This document shows, one piece after another, positions 38,387 through 46,434 of a DNA stretch of 64,000 bases. Position 1 is the first letter of the stretch, and the number at the start of each line of letters is the position of its first letter. The DNA lies in NCBI RefSeq assembly GCF_021228235.1, contig NZ_JAJQRG010000005.1, positions 186,001 to 250,000 of the forward strand, in the 5' to 3' direction. The translations under genes and the position numbers were made by a program. Source of the DNA: Pseudophaeobacter flagellatus. GTDB lineage: Bacteria > Pseudomonadota > Alphaproteobacteria > Rhodobacterales > Rhodobacteraceae. Below the pieces are notes generated by a model. The model did no database searches, had not been told where the DNA came from, and was given only the letters and a program-made list of their open reading frames with translations.

Positions 38387-39607
38387 ATGGCTGATTTTCA
38401 TCAGAACGGAAACATCACAATACTGCACAATCTGCGCACCCGGTCGGCCGATCAGTTGGAGCATGAGCTTGCCGTTTTTGCCCAGTCCCGCAAAATCTCA
38501 TTGATCCTGCCTTGCCTGTATTCCGAACTTGAAGGGGAGGCCATGCCGCATATCCTGACAGAGCTGGCAAGTGTCAGCTATCTGTACAGGATCATCATTG
38601 GCCTGGATGCCGCGAATGAAACCCAGTACCGCCGTGCCAAGGAATTCTTCAAGGGACTGAAGCAAAATCATATCGTCATCTGGAATGACAGCCCCAGAAT
38701 GCTGGCACTGGGGAGCCGCCTAGAGGCGTTGGGTCTGGCCCCAACTGAGAAAGGCAAAGGCAAGAATGTCTGGGCCTGCCTTGGCTATCTGATTGGCTGC
38801 GCCGATAGCGCAGTCATGGCAATCCATGATTGTGACATTCTGACCTACAACAAAGAGATGCTGGCCCGGCTGGTCTATCCGATGGCCAACCCCAGCTTTC
38901 CCTACCAGGTGGCCAAGGGGTATTACCCGCGGATCGGCGGCGACAAGATCAATGGCCGGGTCACACGCCTGTTGGTCAGCCCCTTGCTGATTGCGCTCAA
39001 TCGGGTGATCGGCAGCCGGGATTACATCGACTATCTACGCAGCTTTCGCTATCCCCTATCGGGGGAGTTTGCAATGCGCACGGCCATCCTGCCGGATCTG
39101 CGTATTCCATCGGATTGGGGTCTGGAAATCGGAGTCTTATCAGAGGCTTGGCGCAATCTTGCGCCCAAAGCGGTCTGTCAGGTTGATATCTCGGATGCCT
39201 ATGATCACAAGCACCAGGCGCTCAGCCCAGAGGAAGAAAACACCGGCCTGAACCGGATGTCGACGGATATCTGCAAGGCGATTTTCCGCAAGCTGGCGGC
39301 GGACGGTACGGTCTTTACCCCCAATGTGTTTCGCACGTTGAAGGCCACTTATTATCGCTGCGCCCTTGACTTGCTAGAGGCCTACTACAACGATGCCAAG
39401 ATGAATGGCTTGTCGATCAATCGCCATACCGAAGAGACTTCGATCGAGTTGTTTGCGGAAAACATCATGCGCGCCGGGCAGATCTTTCTGGAAAACCCGC
39501 ATGAGACGCCCTTTATTCCCACCTGGAACCGCGTCCATGCCGCCGACCCCACCTTCCTGTCGGATATGACTGCCGCCGCCAAGGCAGATGAGATGGACTA
39601 TACCTAA
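38387..39607 (+). CDS. Glucosyl-3-phosphoglycerate synthase-like GT81, 406 aa
   Basis: GT-A enzyme of the GpgS group. SLILPCLYSELEGEAMPHIL opens the nucleotide-binding half, KGKGKNVWACLGYL is the loop that GpgS shares, and AIHDCDIL holds the DxD metal site (Asp148, Asp150). GLEIGVLSEAWRNLAPKAVC, then QVDISDAYDHKHQALS, is the acceptor region. It joins glucose from an NDP-glucose to 3-phosphoglycerate. With the upstream phosphatase it forms the two-step pathway for glucosylglycerate, an osmolyte made under salt stress and nitrogen limitation. Confidence 0.87.
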   Translation: MADFHQNGNITILHNLRTRSADQLEHELAVFAQSRKISLILPCLYSELEGEAMPHILTELASVSYLYRIIIGLDAANETQYRRAKEFFKGLKQNHIVIWNDSPRMLALGSRLEALGLAPTEKGKGKNVWACLGYLIGCADSAVMAIHDCDILTYNKEMLARLVYPMANPSFPYQVAKGYYPRIGGDKINGRVTRLLVSPLLIALNRVIGSRDYIDYLRSFRYPLSGEFAMRTAILPDLRIPSDWGLEIGVLSEAWRNLAPKAVCQVDISDAYDHKHQALSPEEENTGLNRMSTDICKAIFRKLAADGTVFTPNVFRTLKATYYRCALDLLEAYYNDAKMNGLSINRHTEETSIELFAENIMRAGQIFLENPHETPFIPTWNRVHAADPTFLSDMTAAAKADEMDYT

Positions 39608-39706
39608 GCGTGCTACGCAGTATCGCGCACCGGATTTTGGTTGCGTAGAACGTGCAAAATACAAACGAGAGCCTGCGTGCGTGAATGCACGTGACGGCGC
39701 GTCGCG

Positions 39707-41527
39707 CTAACCCCGGTTGGTGATCCAGCGACATTGATAGGGCGAAAGCACCAGCGCTTCCTGCATCATATCGACTTCCTCTCCAGTCAGAAGGTCAATC
39801 CAGGTTTCATCCTCGATCAGGTTCATCGACATATGTGGCAGGGTTGTGGGCTGGTCGCTGACATTGTGCAGCGCAAAGATCGACTGATGTCGATCCAGGC
39901 TTTGCCGCCAGACGCCAAAGATCTTGTTGTCCAACGGCATGGTGAACTGGGTCGCATTGGGGTGAAAGGCGGGTTGCCTTGCCCTGATCTTCAACCGTTC
40001 TGACAGCCTCGCCAGAACCCGAGCCTGCAAGGAACTGGGGTCATCCAGCAGGGCGTTTAGCGTTGGATAGTCCCAACGGTGACGGTTGATCGCACGGTTC
40101 ATCCCACGCCGCGCGACCTGGTCGTGATCATTGGGCGTGGCCAGCATCGCGTGAATGTAGAATGCGGGGATCCCCTCTAGCGACATCACGATGGTTTGCG
40201 AACATAAAAATCGATCAAAGTGGTGGTCGTCTTCGCCCAAGAATGTCCGCCGGGTTGCCTCAAAGAAGGTGGTGTTGATTTCATAGGGGGCCTGGCCCCC
40301 GTCGGCCAAGGCCCGCATCGAGACCAGCCCGCCGGTTTGCCTGATCGTATCAATCATCTTTTCCTGCTCGCGGTCCGGCAGGATGCCTTCGACCGGACGC
40401 ATACCGATCCCATCGTGACTGGCAGTGAAGTTCAGATAGGCGCATCCCAGCTGGGCCGGGGGCATGCCGCTCTGCCAGCGGCGCAAATACTGAGCCGACC
40501 CGGACATGATCGCATGCAGGATCAAGGGCGGCAGCGGGAAATTATAGATTGCGTGGGCTTCGTTGCGGTTGCCAAAATAGCTGAGATTTTCAGCCTTTGG
40601 CACATTGGTTTCGGTGAGAAGGATAATGGTCTCGGCGGCGTAGTCGCACAGGAGCCGCATCAGTTGCACAATCGCATGGGTCTGGGGCAGATGGATTGAG
40701 GTGGTGCCAACCTCTTTCCATAAAAAGGCAATTGCATCCAGGCGGATGGTTCGCACGCCGTTGTCCACATGCAGGCGGATAATTCGCAGGAACTCTAGCA
40801 GGACCTCGGGGTTGCGAAAGTCGAGATCGATCTGGTCATGGCTGAAGGTACACCAAACATGGCGCGGGCCATTGACTGTTTCGACCTCTTGCAGCAGCGG
40901 CGTTATGCGGGGGCGAACCACCGCGCGCAGGTCATCCATCGGGGAGGCTTCGAAGAAAAAATCCGCATAGGGGGCCTGGCCCTGACGGTAGCTGTTGAAC
41001 CAGGTTCCCTGGCTAGAGACATGGTTCAGTACCAGATCGGACATCAGGTGGAAATCTTTGCCGATCCGGTTGATATCTGGCCAATCCCCCAGCTGAGGGT
41101 TCACAGTCCGAAAGTCCGACACCGCAAAGCCATCATCAGAGGTGAAGGGAAAGAACGGCAGGATATGTACCCCGTTGACGACCCCCTTCATCCGGCGAAG
41201 AAGGAAATCATGTAGAAGATCCAGCGGTTTATGGGCACCATCCAGGATAGAGTTGCCATAGGTGATCAGCAGCGCATCCCGTTCCGTCCAGAGATTGTTG
41301 CTTGGCCGCCGTCCACGTTTGCGACGGTGTCTGTTGTCGGGCCAGAAGGCGGCAACAATTTTTCTGGAAAGCGCTGCGGCATCCAGATCAGGATAGATCT
41401 GCCGTATCAGCGCCGCCAACCGGTTTGCGAATGCATCTGTCTGGTCTTTAGGCATGTGAAAAGGAAATCCGAAAACCCACGCGACACAAGGCTTTGGCGG
41501 TGTCTTGGGCTGCAAAACCCGGATCAT
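39707..41527 (-). CDS. GH13_18 phosphorylase, probably glucosylglycerate phosphorylase
   Basis: Sucrose-phosphorylase-like alpha-amylase family enzyme, 606 aa. Catalytic residues: nucleophile Asp264 (RTIRLDAIAFLWKE), acid/base Glu306 (LLTETNVP), and Asp372 (NFTASHDGIGMRP). The HILPFFPFTSDDGFAVSDF segment is the GH13_18 substrate loop. Convergence with the GpgS/phosphatase pair makes glucosylglycerate the likely substrate (compare E. coli YcjM) rather than sucrose. Phosphorolysis would return glucose-1-phosphate and glycerate. The first 24 residues may not be translated; an ATG at 41453-41455 is an alternative start. Confidence 0.83.
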   Translation of the reverse strand: MIRVLQPKTPPKPCVAWVFGFPFHMPKDQTDAFANRLAALIRQIYPDLDAAALSRKIVAAFWPDNRHRRKRGRRPSNNLWTERDALLITYGNSILDGAHKPLDLLHDFLLRRMKGVVNGVHILPFFPFTSDDGFAVSDFRTVNPQLGDWPDINRIGKDFHLMSDLVLNHVSSQGTWFNSYRQGQAPYADFFFEASPMDDLRAVVRPRITPLLQEVETVNGPRHVWCTFSHDQIDLDFRNPEVLLEFLRIIRLHVDNGVRTIRLDAIAFLWKEVGTTSIHLPQTHAIVQLMRLLCDYAAETIILLTETNVPKAENLSYFGNRNEAHAIYNFPLPPLILHAIMSGSAQYLRRWQSGMPPAQLGCAYLNFTASHDGIGMRPVEGILPDREQEKMIDTIRQTGGLVSMRALADGGQAPYEINTTFFEATRRTFLGEDDHHFDRFLCSQTIVMSLEGIPAFYIHAMLATPNDHDQVARRGMNRAINRHRWDYPTLNALLDDPSSLQARVLARLSERLKIRARQPAFHPNATQFTMPLDNKIFGVWRQSLDRHQSIFALHNVSDQPTTLPHMSMNLIEDETWIDLLTGEEVDMMQEALVLSPYQCRWITNRG

Positions 41528-41624
41528 CGGCAGCCCCGGTGGCGCGCCGTCAGATTTTGACCATCTCTGCCTAAATTTTACGCATGTCGTGGGTCAGTTC
41601 CGGTGCCAGTCGGAGAGGTGGCAG

Positions 41625-42488
41625 CTAGTCCAGGAACAGGCCAAAATAGTCCTGTGCTTCGGACAGTTTTTTGACCCGGCGTCCGGCGGTATCGCCAAGG
41701 CTGGCGCTAACATCCTGCAGCAGCAGGTTCAGCCCGGTGGTAATTCCCTGCGGCATCGCCAGGAAAAAGTGGGTCTCTGCCGGGTAGCGCAGGACATAGG
41801 GCGTGATGCCGCCAGCCCAGTCGCAAAATTCATCAGCTAAAACAATGACATCAATGTCACGCTCTTGGGCGAGTGCAGCCAGGCGGGGGCCATGCGCCCC
41901 GTAGCGGTAGACATCCATCATGATCAGCGCAACATGTTCGCCGGGTTCTGGCAATAAGCCTGCATAGACGCCATCAATCCCATCCTCGAGGTGAACCTTG
42001 TTGCGCAGATAGGACAGACGGCGGAAAAAACCATCGGCAAGGAAATGCATGGTTTGAAAGCCGGTGACATGCACCGCATCCGAGTGCGCAACCAACTCGA
42101 CGATCTGCTCCCAGATGGCGCTGCCGCGCAGTTCATAGGCGGCCTCAACAGAGGCCCGGCTTAGCTGAAGATCCTTTATGGCCTTTTCAGAGCTGGGGCG
42201 CGAAAAGCTATCTTCAAACCGTTTGTCGACGCGGTCATTCCCTGGCCGATAGGTCTTCTGGATGGACTGTGCGCGCGCATCAGCCGTATCGGTGAAGCCG
42301 ATTTTGCGGAAAAACCGGGTCAGCGTCATGGTGCTTAGGTCAAGTTTCTTGGCAATGTCAGCGTTCTTTTCGACAATCACCGCATCGGGGCGCGCCAGAA
42401 AATAGGCCGCGATCCGCTTCTCTTTTTGGGTGAGCTTTGATTCTGCCTTGGCGATGGCATTGGCCAATAGATCCTGCTCTTCCTGCAC
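41625..42488 (-). CDS. RpiR-family transcriptional regulator, 287 aa
   Basis: N-terminal HTH_6 (LTQKEKRIAAYFLARPDAVI, then KKLDLSTMTLTRFFRKIGF) and a C-terminal SIS sugar-phosphate-binding domain (SDAVHVTGFQTMHFLADGFF, HVALIMMDVYRYG). It is divergent from the TRAP/dipeptidase operon 42738-46194, so it probably controls that operon in response to a ligand. MurR, of this family, responds to MurNAc-6-phosphate, which would suit a peptidoglycan-recycling operon. Confidence 0.88.
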   Translation of the reverse strand: MQEEQDLLANAIAKAESKLTQKEKRIAAYFLARPDAVIVEKNADIAKKLDLSTMTLTRFFRKIGFTDTADARAQSIQKTYRPGNDRVDKRFEDSFSRPSSEKAIKDLQLSRASVEAAYELRGSAIWEQIVELVAHSDAVHVTGFQTMHFLADGFFRRLSYLRNKVHLEDGIDGVYAGLLPEPGEHVALIMMDVYRYGAHGPRLAALAQERDIDVIVLADEFCDWAGGITPYVLRYPAETHFFLAMPQGITTGLNLLLQDVSASLGDTAGRRVKKLSEAQDYFGLFLD

Positions 42489-42548
42489 CTTTCGCCCCTT
42501 TTCCCCTGTGCTTACGGTTTCATCACATGTAATTTTTGAGTATATTCA

Positions 42549-42561
42549 ACTGTATAACAGT
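42549..42561. promoter_or_regulatory. Palindrome in the divergent RpiR/TRAP control region
   Basis: ACTGTATAACAGT, a perfect 5-bp inverted repeat around ATA, in the AT-rich 250 bases between the divergent genes. A suitable size and place for an RpiR operator. Inference only. Confidence 0.4.
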
Positions 42562-42737
42562 AAATGTTTTGTAGCAAACTTTTTTTATTAGGATGTTTGC
42601 TTGATAACATTTTCAAACTTTTCTATTTCATGGTCACGCCCGAACCGCGTGCCGCCACTAAGGCAACACCGTGAAGTGCCGAGGACGTCACGCGTTTGGC
42701 GGCAGATCATATATCGCTCAACAGGAAGGTTTCTGAA

Positions 42738-43745
42738 ATGAAATTCAAGTCTCTCGCCCTTGCCGCTTTGCTGACCAGCACTGCGGTTGCCGCCCAGGCT
42801 GACGCCATCAAACTTGGCTATAACGGTCCCCCAGACGCCGAAAAGAACGCGGTGCATTTCTTTGCTACCAAACTGGAAGAGATCGTCGAGGCCAAGACCG
42901 ATATCGAGCTGGAGCTGTTTGCCAACTCGCAGCTGGGCGAAGAGCAGGAGCGTATGGAAAACACGCTGGCCTCGCCGATGTTGAACATCGCCAGCTTTGC
43001 CGGTGTGTCGCCGGTGGTGCCAGAGGTCTTCGTTTCCAACACGCCCTTCATGTTCACCAGCCCCGAAGAGGCCCGCAGCTTCTTTGATGACGGCAAATAC
43101 TGGGGCATGGTCGAAGAGGCCTTTGCCGAGCGCACCGGCGGGTCGGAAATCCTGGCCGTGGTGGAAGAGGGCGGTTTCCTCGCGTTCACCAGCACAGAGA
43201 AGCCGATCCATTCGCCCGCCGATTTTGACGGCATGAAGTTCCGCGCGATGGATCCATCGCAGGTGGCGCTGTATGAAGCTATGGGCGCTTCCGGCACGCC
43301 GATTCCATGGACCGAAGTATATAACGCGCTACAAACCGGGGTTGTCGACGGGCAGATGAACCCGCCGCTCTATATTATTATCGGATCCTTGAACGAGGTG
43401 CAGGGCTATATGACCCGCGCCAACATTCAGTATTCCATGCAGTTCTTGACCGCCAATGGCGCATGGCTGGCAGGTCTTTCCGAAGAAGAGCGCAGGATCT
43501 TGGAAGAGGCGGTTATCGAGGCCAACGCGCTGACACGCGAAGATGTGCAGGCCAATGTCGAGGGCCGGGTAGAATGGCTGTCGCAAAATGGCGTCGAGGT
43601 GATCACCCCCACCGCCGAGGCTATGGCAGAATTCCAGAAAATCGGTCAGCCCGGCTTTATCACATGGCTTGGCACCCAGGATATCGACAAGAGTTTCCTG
43701 GAAGCCGCCTTCGCGGATCTCGGCAAATCTGACCTGATCAAGTAA
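42738..43745 (+). CDS. TRAP transporter substrate-binding protein (DctP family), 335 aa
   Basis: ATG 42738 follows AGGAAGG and opens a signal peptide (FKSLALAALLTSTAVAAQA). The periplasmic receptor fold is shown by LGYNGPPDAEKNAVHFFATK, GMKFRAMDPSQVALYEAMGA with the substrate-clasping Arg, and PWTEVYNALQTGVVDGQMNP. It binds the solute for the DctQM permease encoded next. The dipeptidase at the operon's end suggests a D-Ala-D-Ala or muropeptide-type ligand, but the binding site cannot be read by eye. Confidence 0.92.
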   Translation: MKFKSLALAALLTSTAVAAQADAIKLGYNGPPDAEKNAVHFFATKLEEIVEAKTDIELELFANSQLGEEQERMENTLASPMLNIASFAGVSPVVPEVFVSNTPFMFTSPEEARSFFDDGKYWGMVEEAFAERTGGSEILAVVEEGGFLAFTSTEKPIHSPADFDGMKFRAMDPSQVALYEAMGASGTPIPWTEVYNALQTGVVDGQMNPPLYIIIGSLNEVQGYMTRANIQYSMQFLTANGAWLAGLSEEERRILEEAVIEANALTREDVQANVEGRVEWLSQNGVEVITPTAEAMAEFQKIGQPGFITWLGTQDIDKSFLEAAFADLGKSDLIK

Positions 43746-44230
43746 TGATCCTCGCTTTGCAAAAATTGCTGACACGCCTTTCAACAGGCGTGTCAACGCT
43801 GCTCATCGCATGGGTGACGGTGTTTATCCTCTATGGGGTGGGGGCGCGCTATTTCCTTGGCGCTTCGCCTATCTGGTTTGATGAGTTGGCCCGCTATTGC
43901 ATCATTGGGTCTGCGATGCTGGGGATGGGCGCGGTTTGGATTGAAGGCGCGCATATGCGTGTTGCGATCCTGGAAAACCGTGTTTCGGCACCGATCAAGC
44001 GTGTGATCATTTGGTATCAATGGCTGTTGACCCTGGCGCTGACGGGGGCAATGACTTGGTTTTCTTATGAATATGTTGGCAGCGTCGGCTTTTTCAAAAC
44101 GCCGGGTTTGCAGATTTCGCGCTCTATCCCGGTGGCGATCCTGCCGGTTGGTTTTGGGCTGCTTTTCCTTCTGGCACTGCTAAATGGCCCCAAGCCAATG
44201 CCTGCCCAGACCGTTGAGGACGACGAATGA
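43745..44230 (+). CDS. TRAP transporter small permease (DctQ), 161 aa
   Basis: Four membrane helices with the DctQ signature WFDELARYCIIGSAMLGMGA, then EGAHMRVAIL (E-x-x-R/R-V pattern). It overlaps the receptor stop by one base and the large permease by 4 bases. It stabilises the DctM subunit and docks the receptor. Confidence 0.92.
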   Translation: MILALQKLLTRLSTGVSTLLIAWVTVFILYGVGARYFLGASPIWFDELARYCIIGSAMLGMGAVWIEGAHMRVAILENRVSAPIKRVIIWYQWLLTLALTGAMTWFSYEYVGSVGFFKTPGLQISRSIPVAILPVGFGLLFLLALLNGPKPMPAQTVEDDE

Positions 44231-45504
44231 TTGCCACCATGCTTGCGGTGATGCTGCTCAATGTGATCATTGGGATGCCGCTTTTCCTCAGCCTGATGAC
44301 CACCGCGGTGATCGGGTTTTCCTTTGTTGGCTTTGAACAGATGAGCCGCATCATGCCGCAGCAGGCCTTTGGCGGCATTGACGTGTTTTCCCTAATGGCC
44401 ATTCCGTTGTTCATTCTGGCAGGGAACCTGATGAACAATGGCAATATGACGCCACGGCTATTGAACCTTGCAACGCGCCTTGTGGGGCATCTGCGCGGCG
44501 GCCTGGGCCATGTGAATGTTGTGGCCAGTGTCTTTTTTGCCGGCATCAACGGCTCTGCCGTGGCCGATACCTCGGCGCTGGGCACCCTGCTGGTGCCGGG
44601 GATGCGCAAAGCCGGGTTTCCCGGCACCTATGCGGCAGGGCTGACGGCCGCCAGTTCGCTGATCGGGCCGATTATTCCGCCGTCGATCTTTATGATCCTC
44701 TATGCCAGCCAAACCGGGACCTCTGTCGGGGCGCTGTTCCTTGGCGGGGTCTTGCCGGGGCTGGCGCTGGGCGGCGCATTCATGGCGATGAACATTGTTT
44801 ATGCGCGCATCTATAACGTTGAAAAACTGGACAAACCTGCGCGCTTTAGCGAAATTCTCTGTGCGGCCTATGCCGCGTTACCGGCCCTGATTGCGCCGCT
44901 GATCATCGTCGCGGGGATCGTATTTGGCGTGGTGACGCCGACGGAATCCGGCGCCCTGACCGTGGCCTATGTGGCAATCTGGGGGGTGATGTCGGGCAAT
45001 CTGAACCTGCGCAGTCTTTGGATGTCTTTCAAAGACACGGCGATGCTGACCTCGGCGGTGTTTGCCATTATCGCGATTTCCTCAATCATTTCGTGGCAGC
45101 TGGCCTTTGCCAATGCGCCCGAAGCCTTTGCCGATATCCTGGCACCCTTTGCCGATAATCCGGCGCTAACCCTGATCGCGATCTCATTTGTGACCTTCAT
45201 CACCGGTATGTTCATGGAGGAGGTCTCGGCGCTGATGCTGTTGACTCCGATCTTTTTGCCTGTGGCCCAGGCGACGGGGATTGATCCGGTACATCTGGGC
45301 ATTGTCATCACCCTGAACATCACCATCGCGCTGATTACGCCACCGATGGGGGCCTGTATCTTTGTCGCCTCTGCGGTTGGCAAGGTTGATATCGCCCGTC
45401 TGTTCGTGGCGATCTGGCCCTTTATTGCCGTGGCGCTGAGCGTGCTGTTGATCATCATTCTTGTGCCCGGGCTTACCACCTGGCTGCCAACACTGTTGCA
45501 CTAA
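44227..45504 (+). CDS. TRAP transporter large permease (DctM), 425 aa
   Basis: About 12 membrane helices. Family motifs: FGGIDVFSLMAIPLFILAGN, INGSAVADTSALGTLLVPGM, and IIPPSIFMILYASQTGTSVG. Sodium-coupled secondary transporter of the inner membrane. Its stop is followed immediately by the ATG of the dipeptidase gene, so both are co-expressed. Confidence 0.94.
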   Translation: MIATMLAVMLLNVIIGMPLFLSLMTTAVIGFSFVGFEQMSRIMPQQAFGGIDVFSLMAIPLFILAGNLMNNGNMTPRLLNLATRLVGHLRGGLGHVNVVASVFFAGINGSAVADTSALGTLLVPGMRKAGFPGTYAAGLTAASSLIGPIIPPSIFMILYASQTGTSVGALFLGGVLPGLALGGAFMAMNIVYARIYNVEKLDKPARFSEILCAAYAALPALIAPLIIVAGIVFGVVTPTESGALTVAYVAIWGVMSGNLNLRSLWMSFKDTAMLTSAVFAIIAISSIISWQLAFANAPEAFADILAPFADNPALTLIAISFVTFITGMFMEEVSALMLLTPIFLPVAQATGIDPVHLGIVITLNITIALITPPMGACIFVASAVGKVDIARLFVAIWPFIAVALSVLLIIILVPGLTTWLPTLLH

Positions 45505-46194
45505 ATGTCTAAACCACAGTCAAATGTTCTGAATTGGGAGGCCGCCGCGCGGCTTAACATCGCTGAGAACGGCGAAGTGCTTGTTTCGACCTCCGGTTGT
45601 GCATGCTGGCTGACGCGCCCTGTTTACCATGCCGATGGCCTGCCAAACGCTCTGCCAGATGTCTGGGTGCGCGCCGGGGTCTATGATCGTTTGCGCATGG
45701 CGGCGCGTGCTTTGCCGCAGGGCTATCGGCTGGTCCTGCTGGATGGATGGCGTTCCAAAGCCCTGCAGCAGGCACTGTACCAAAAGATCCGAAGCGATGT
45801 TGTCGCACGCCACCCAGAGGCCAGCGCCCCGGAGATTGACCAAATTACCATGCAGTTTGCGGCACCGCCCTCGGATAGCCAGACAAGACACAGCCCGCAT
45901 GTCACCGGCGGCGCGATCGACGTGACACTGGCGGATGAAACCGGCGCAATCTTGCCTATGGGCAGCGGCTTTGACGAACCCAGTGCGCGCAGTTGGACAG
46001 GTGCGCTTGTAGGATCCCCCGAGGTCGAGCGCCGACAGCTGCTGTGCCAGGCGATGTTTCAGGCTGGGTTTACCAATTTGGCAAGCGAATGGTGGCATTT
46101 TGACTATGGTAACTGGGTCTGGGCTGTTGCCGCAGGCCAGCCAGCCGCCTTTTATGGCCCAACAGGCCTGCCTGACGGATGCCAGAAAAAATAG
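45505..46194 (+). CDS. ddpX: D-Ala-D-Ala dipeptidase, VanX/DdpX family (M15D), 229 aa
   Basis: Zinc peptidase. Ligands and catalytic residues are in VanX order: His132 and Asp139 in SPHVTGGAIDV, Glu195 and His198 in EWWHFDY, and Arg83 in GWRS. No signal peptide, so it acts in the cytoplasm on imported D-Ala-D-Ala. The gene starts at the base after the DctM stop. In E. coli the equivalent enzyme sits beside an ABC transporter (ddpABCDF); here a TRAP system takes that place. Confidence 0.9.
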   Translation: MSKPQSNVLNWEAAARLNIAENGEVLVSTSGCACWLTRPVYHADGLPNALPDVWVRAGVYDRLRMAARALPQGYRLVLLDGWRSKALQQALYQKIRSDVVARHPEASAPEIDQITMQFAAPPSDSQTRHSPHVTGGAIDVTLADETGAILPMGSGFDEPSARSWTGALVGSPEVERRQLLCQAMFQAGFTNLASEWWHFDYGNWVWAVAAGQPAAFYGPTGLPDGCQKK

Positions 46195-46235
46195 CGGAGC
46201 AACGTGAATCCTGGCTCTGCCTGTTAATTGTGCAA

Positions 46236-46258
46236 CCTGCGTCTGAACGCAGGGTTTT
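46236..46258 (+). terminator. Intrinsic terminator of the TRAP-dipeptidase operon
   Basis: CCTGCGT (46236-46242), loop CTGA, ACGCAGG (46247-46253), then GTTTTC. It stands 42 bases after the dipeptidase stop and before the sensor kinase gene. Confidence 0.75.
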
Positions 46259-46434
46259 CGCGGGAAGATGCCTTCAAACTTGCATAAATTGTTAGGATAG
46301 GATCCTATTCTTTCGAACCACCGCCATCTTTTGGCCTTATGTTCAGGTGAAAGTACCGGACCGTCCATACGCGTGCTCAGGCGATGGCGGTGATTGGGTG
46401 CCTTTGGTGTCCGTTCAGCGAGAAAAAGGACGAC

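Noticed and set aside
39608-39706. Bidirectional terminator between the convergent glucosylglycerate genes
   Set aside because: CTACGCA and TGCGTAG could pair but the loop is long and the stem short; not strong enough to annotate.
42588-43211. 207-codon minus-strand frame
   Set aside because: Antisense to the TRAP receptor, which has a clear signal peptide and family motifs.
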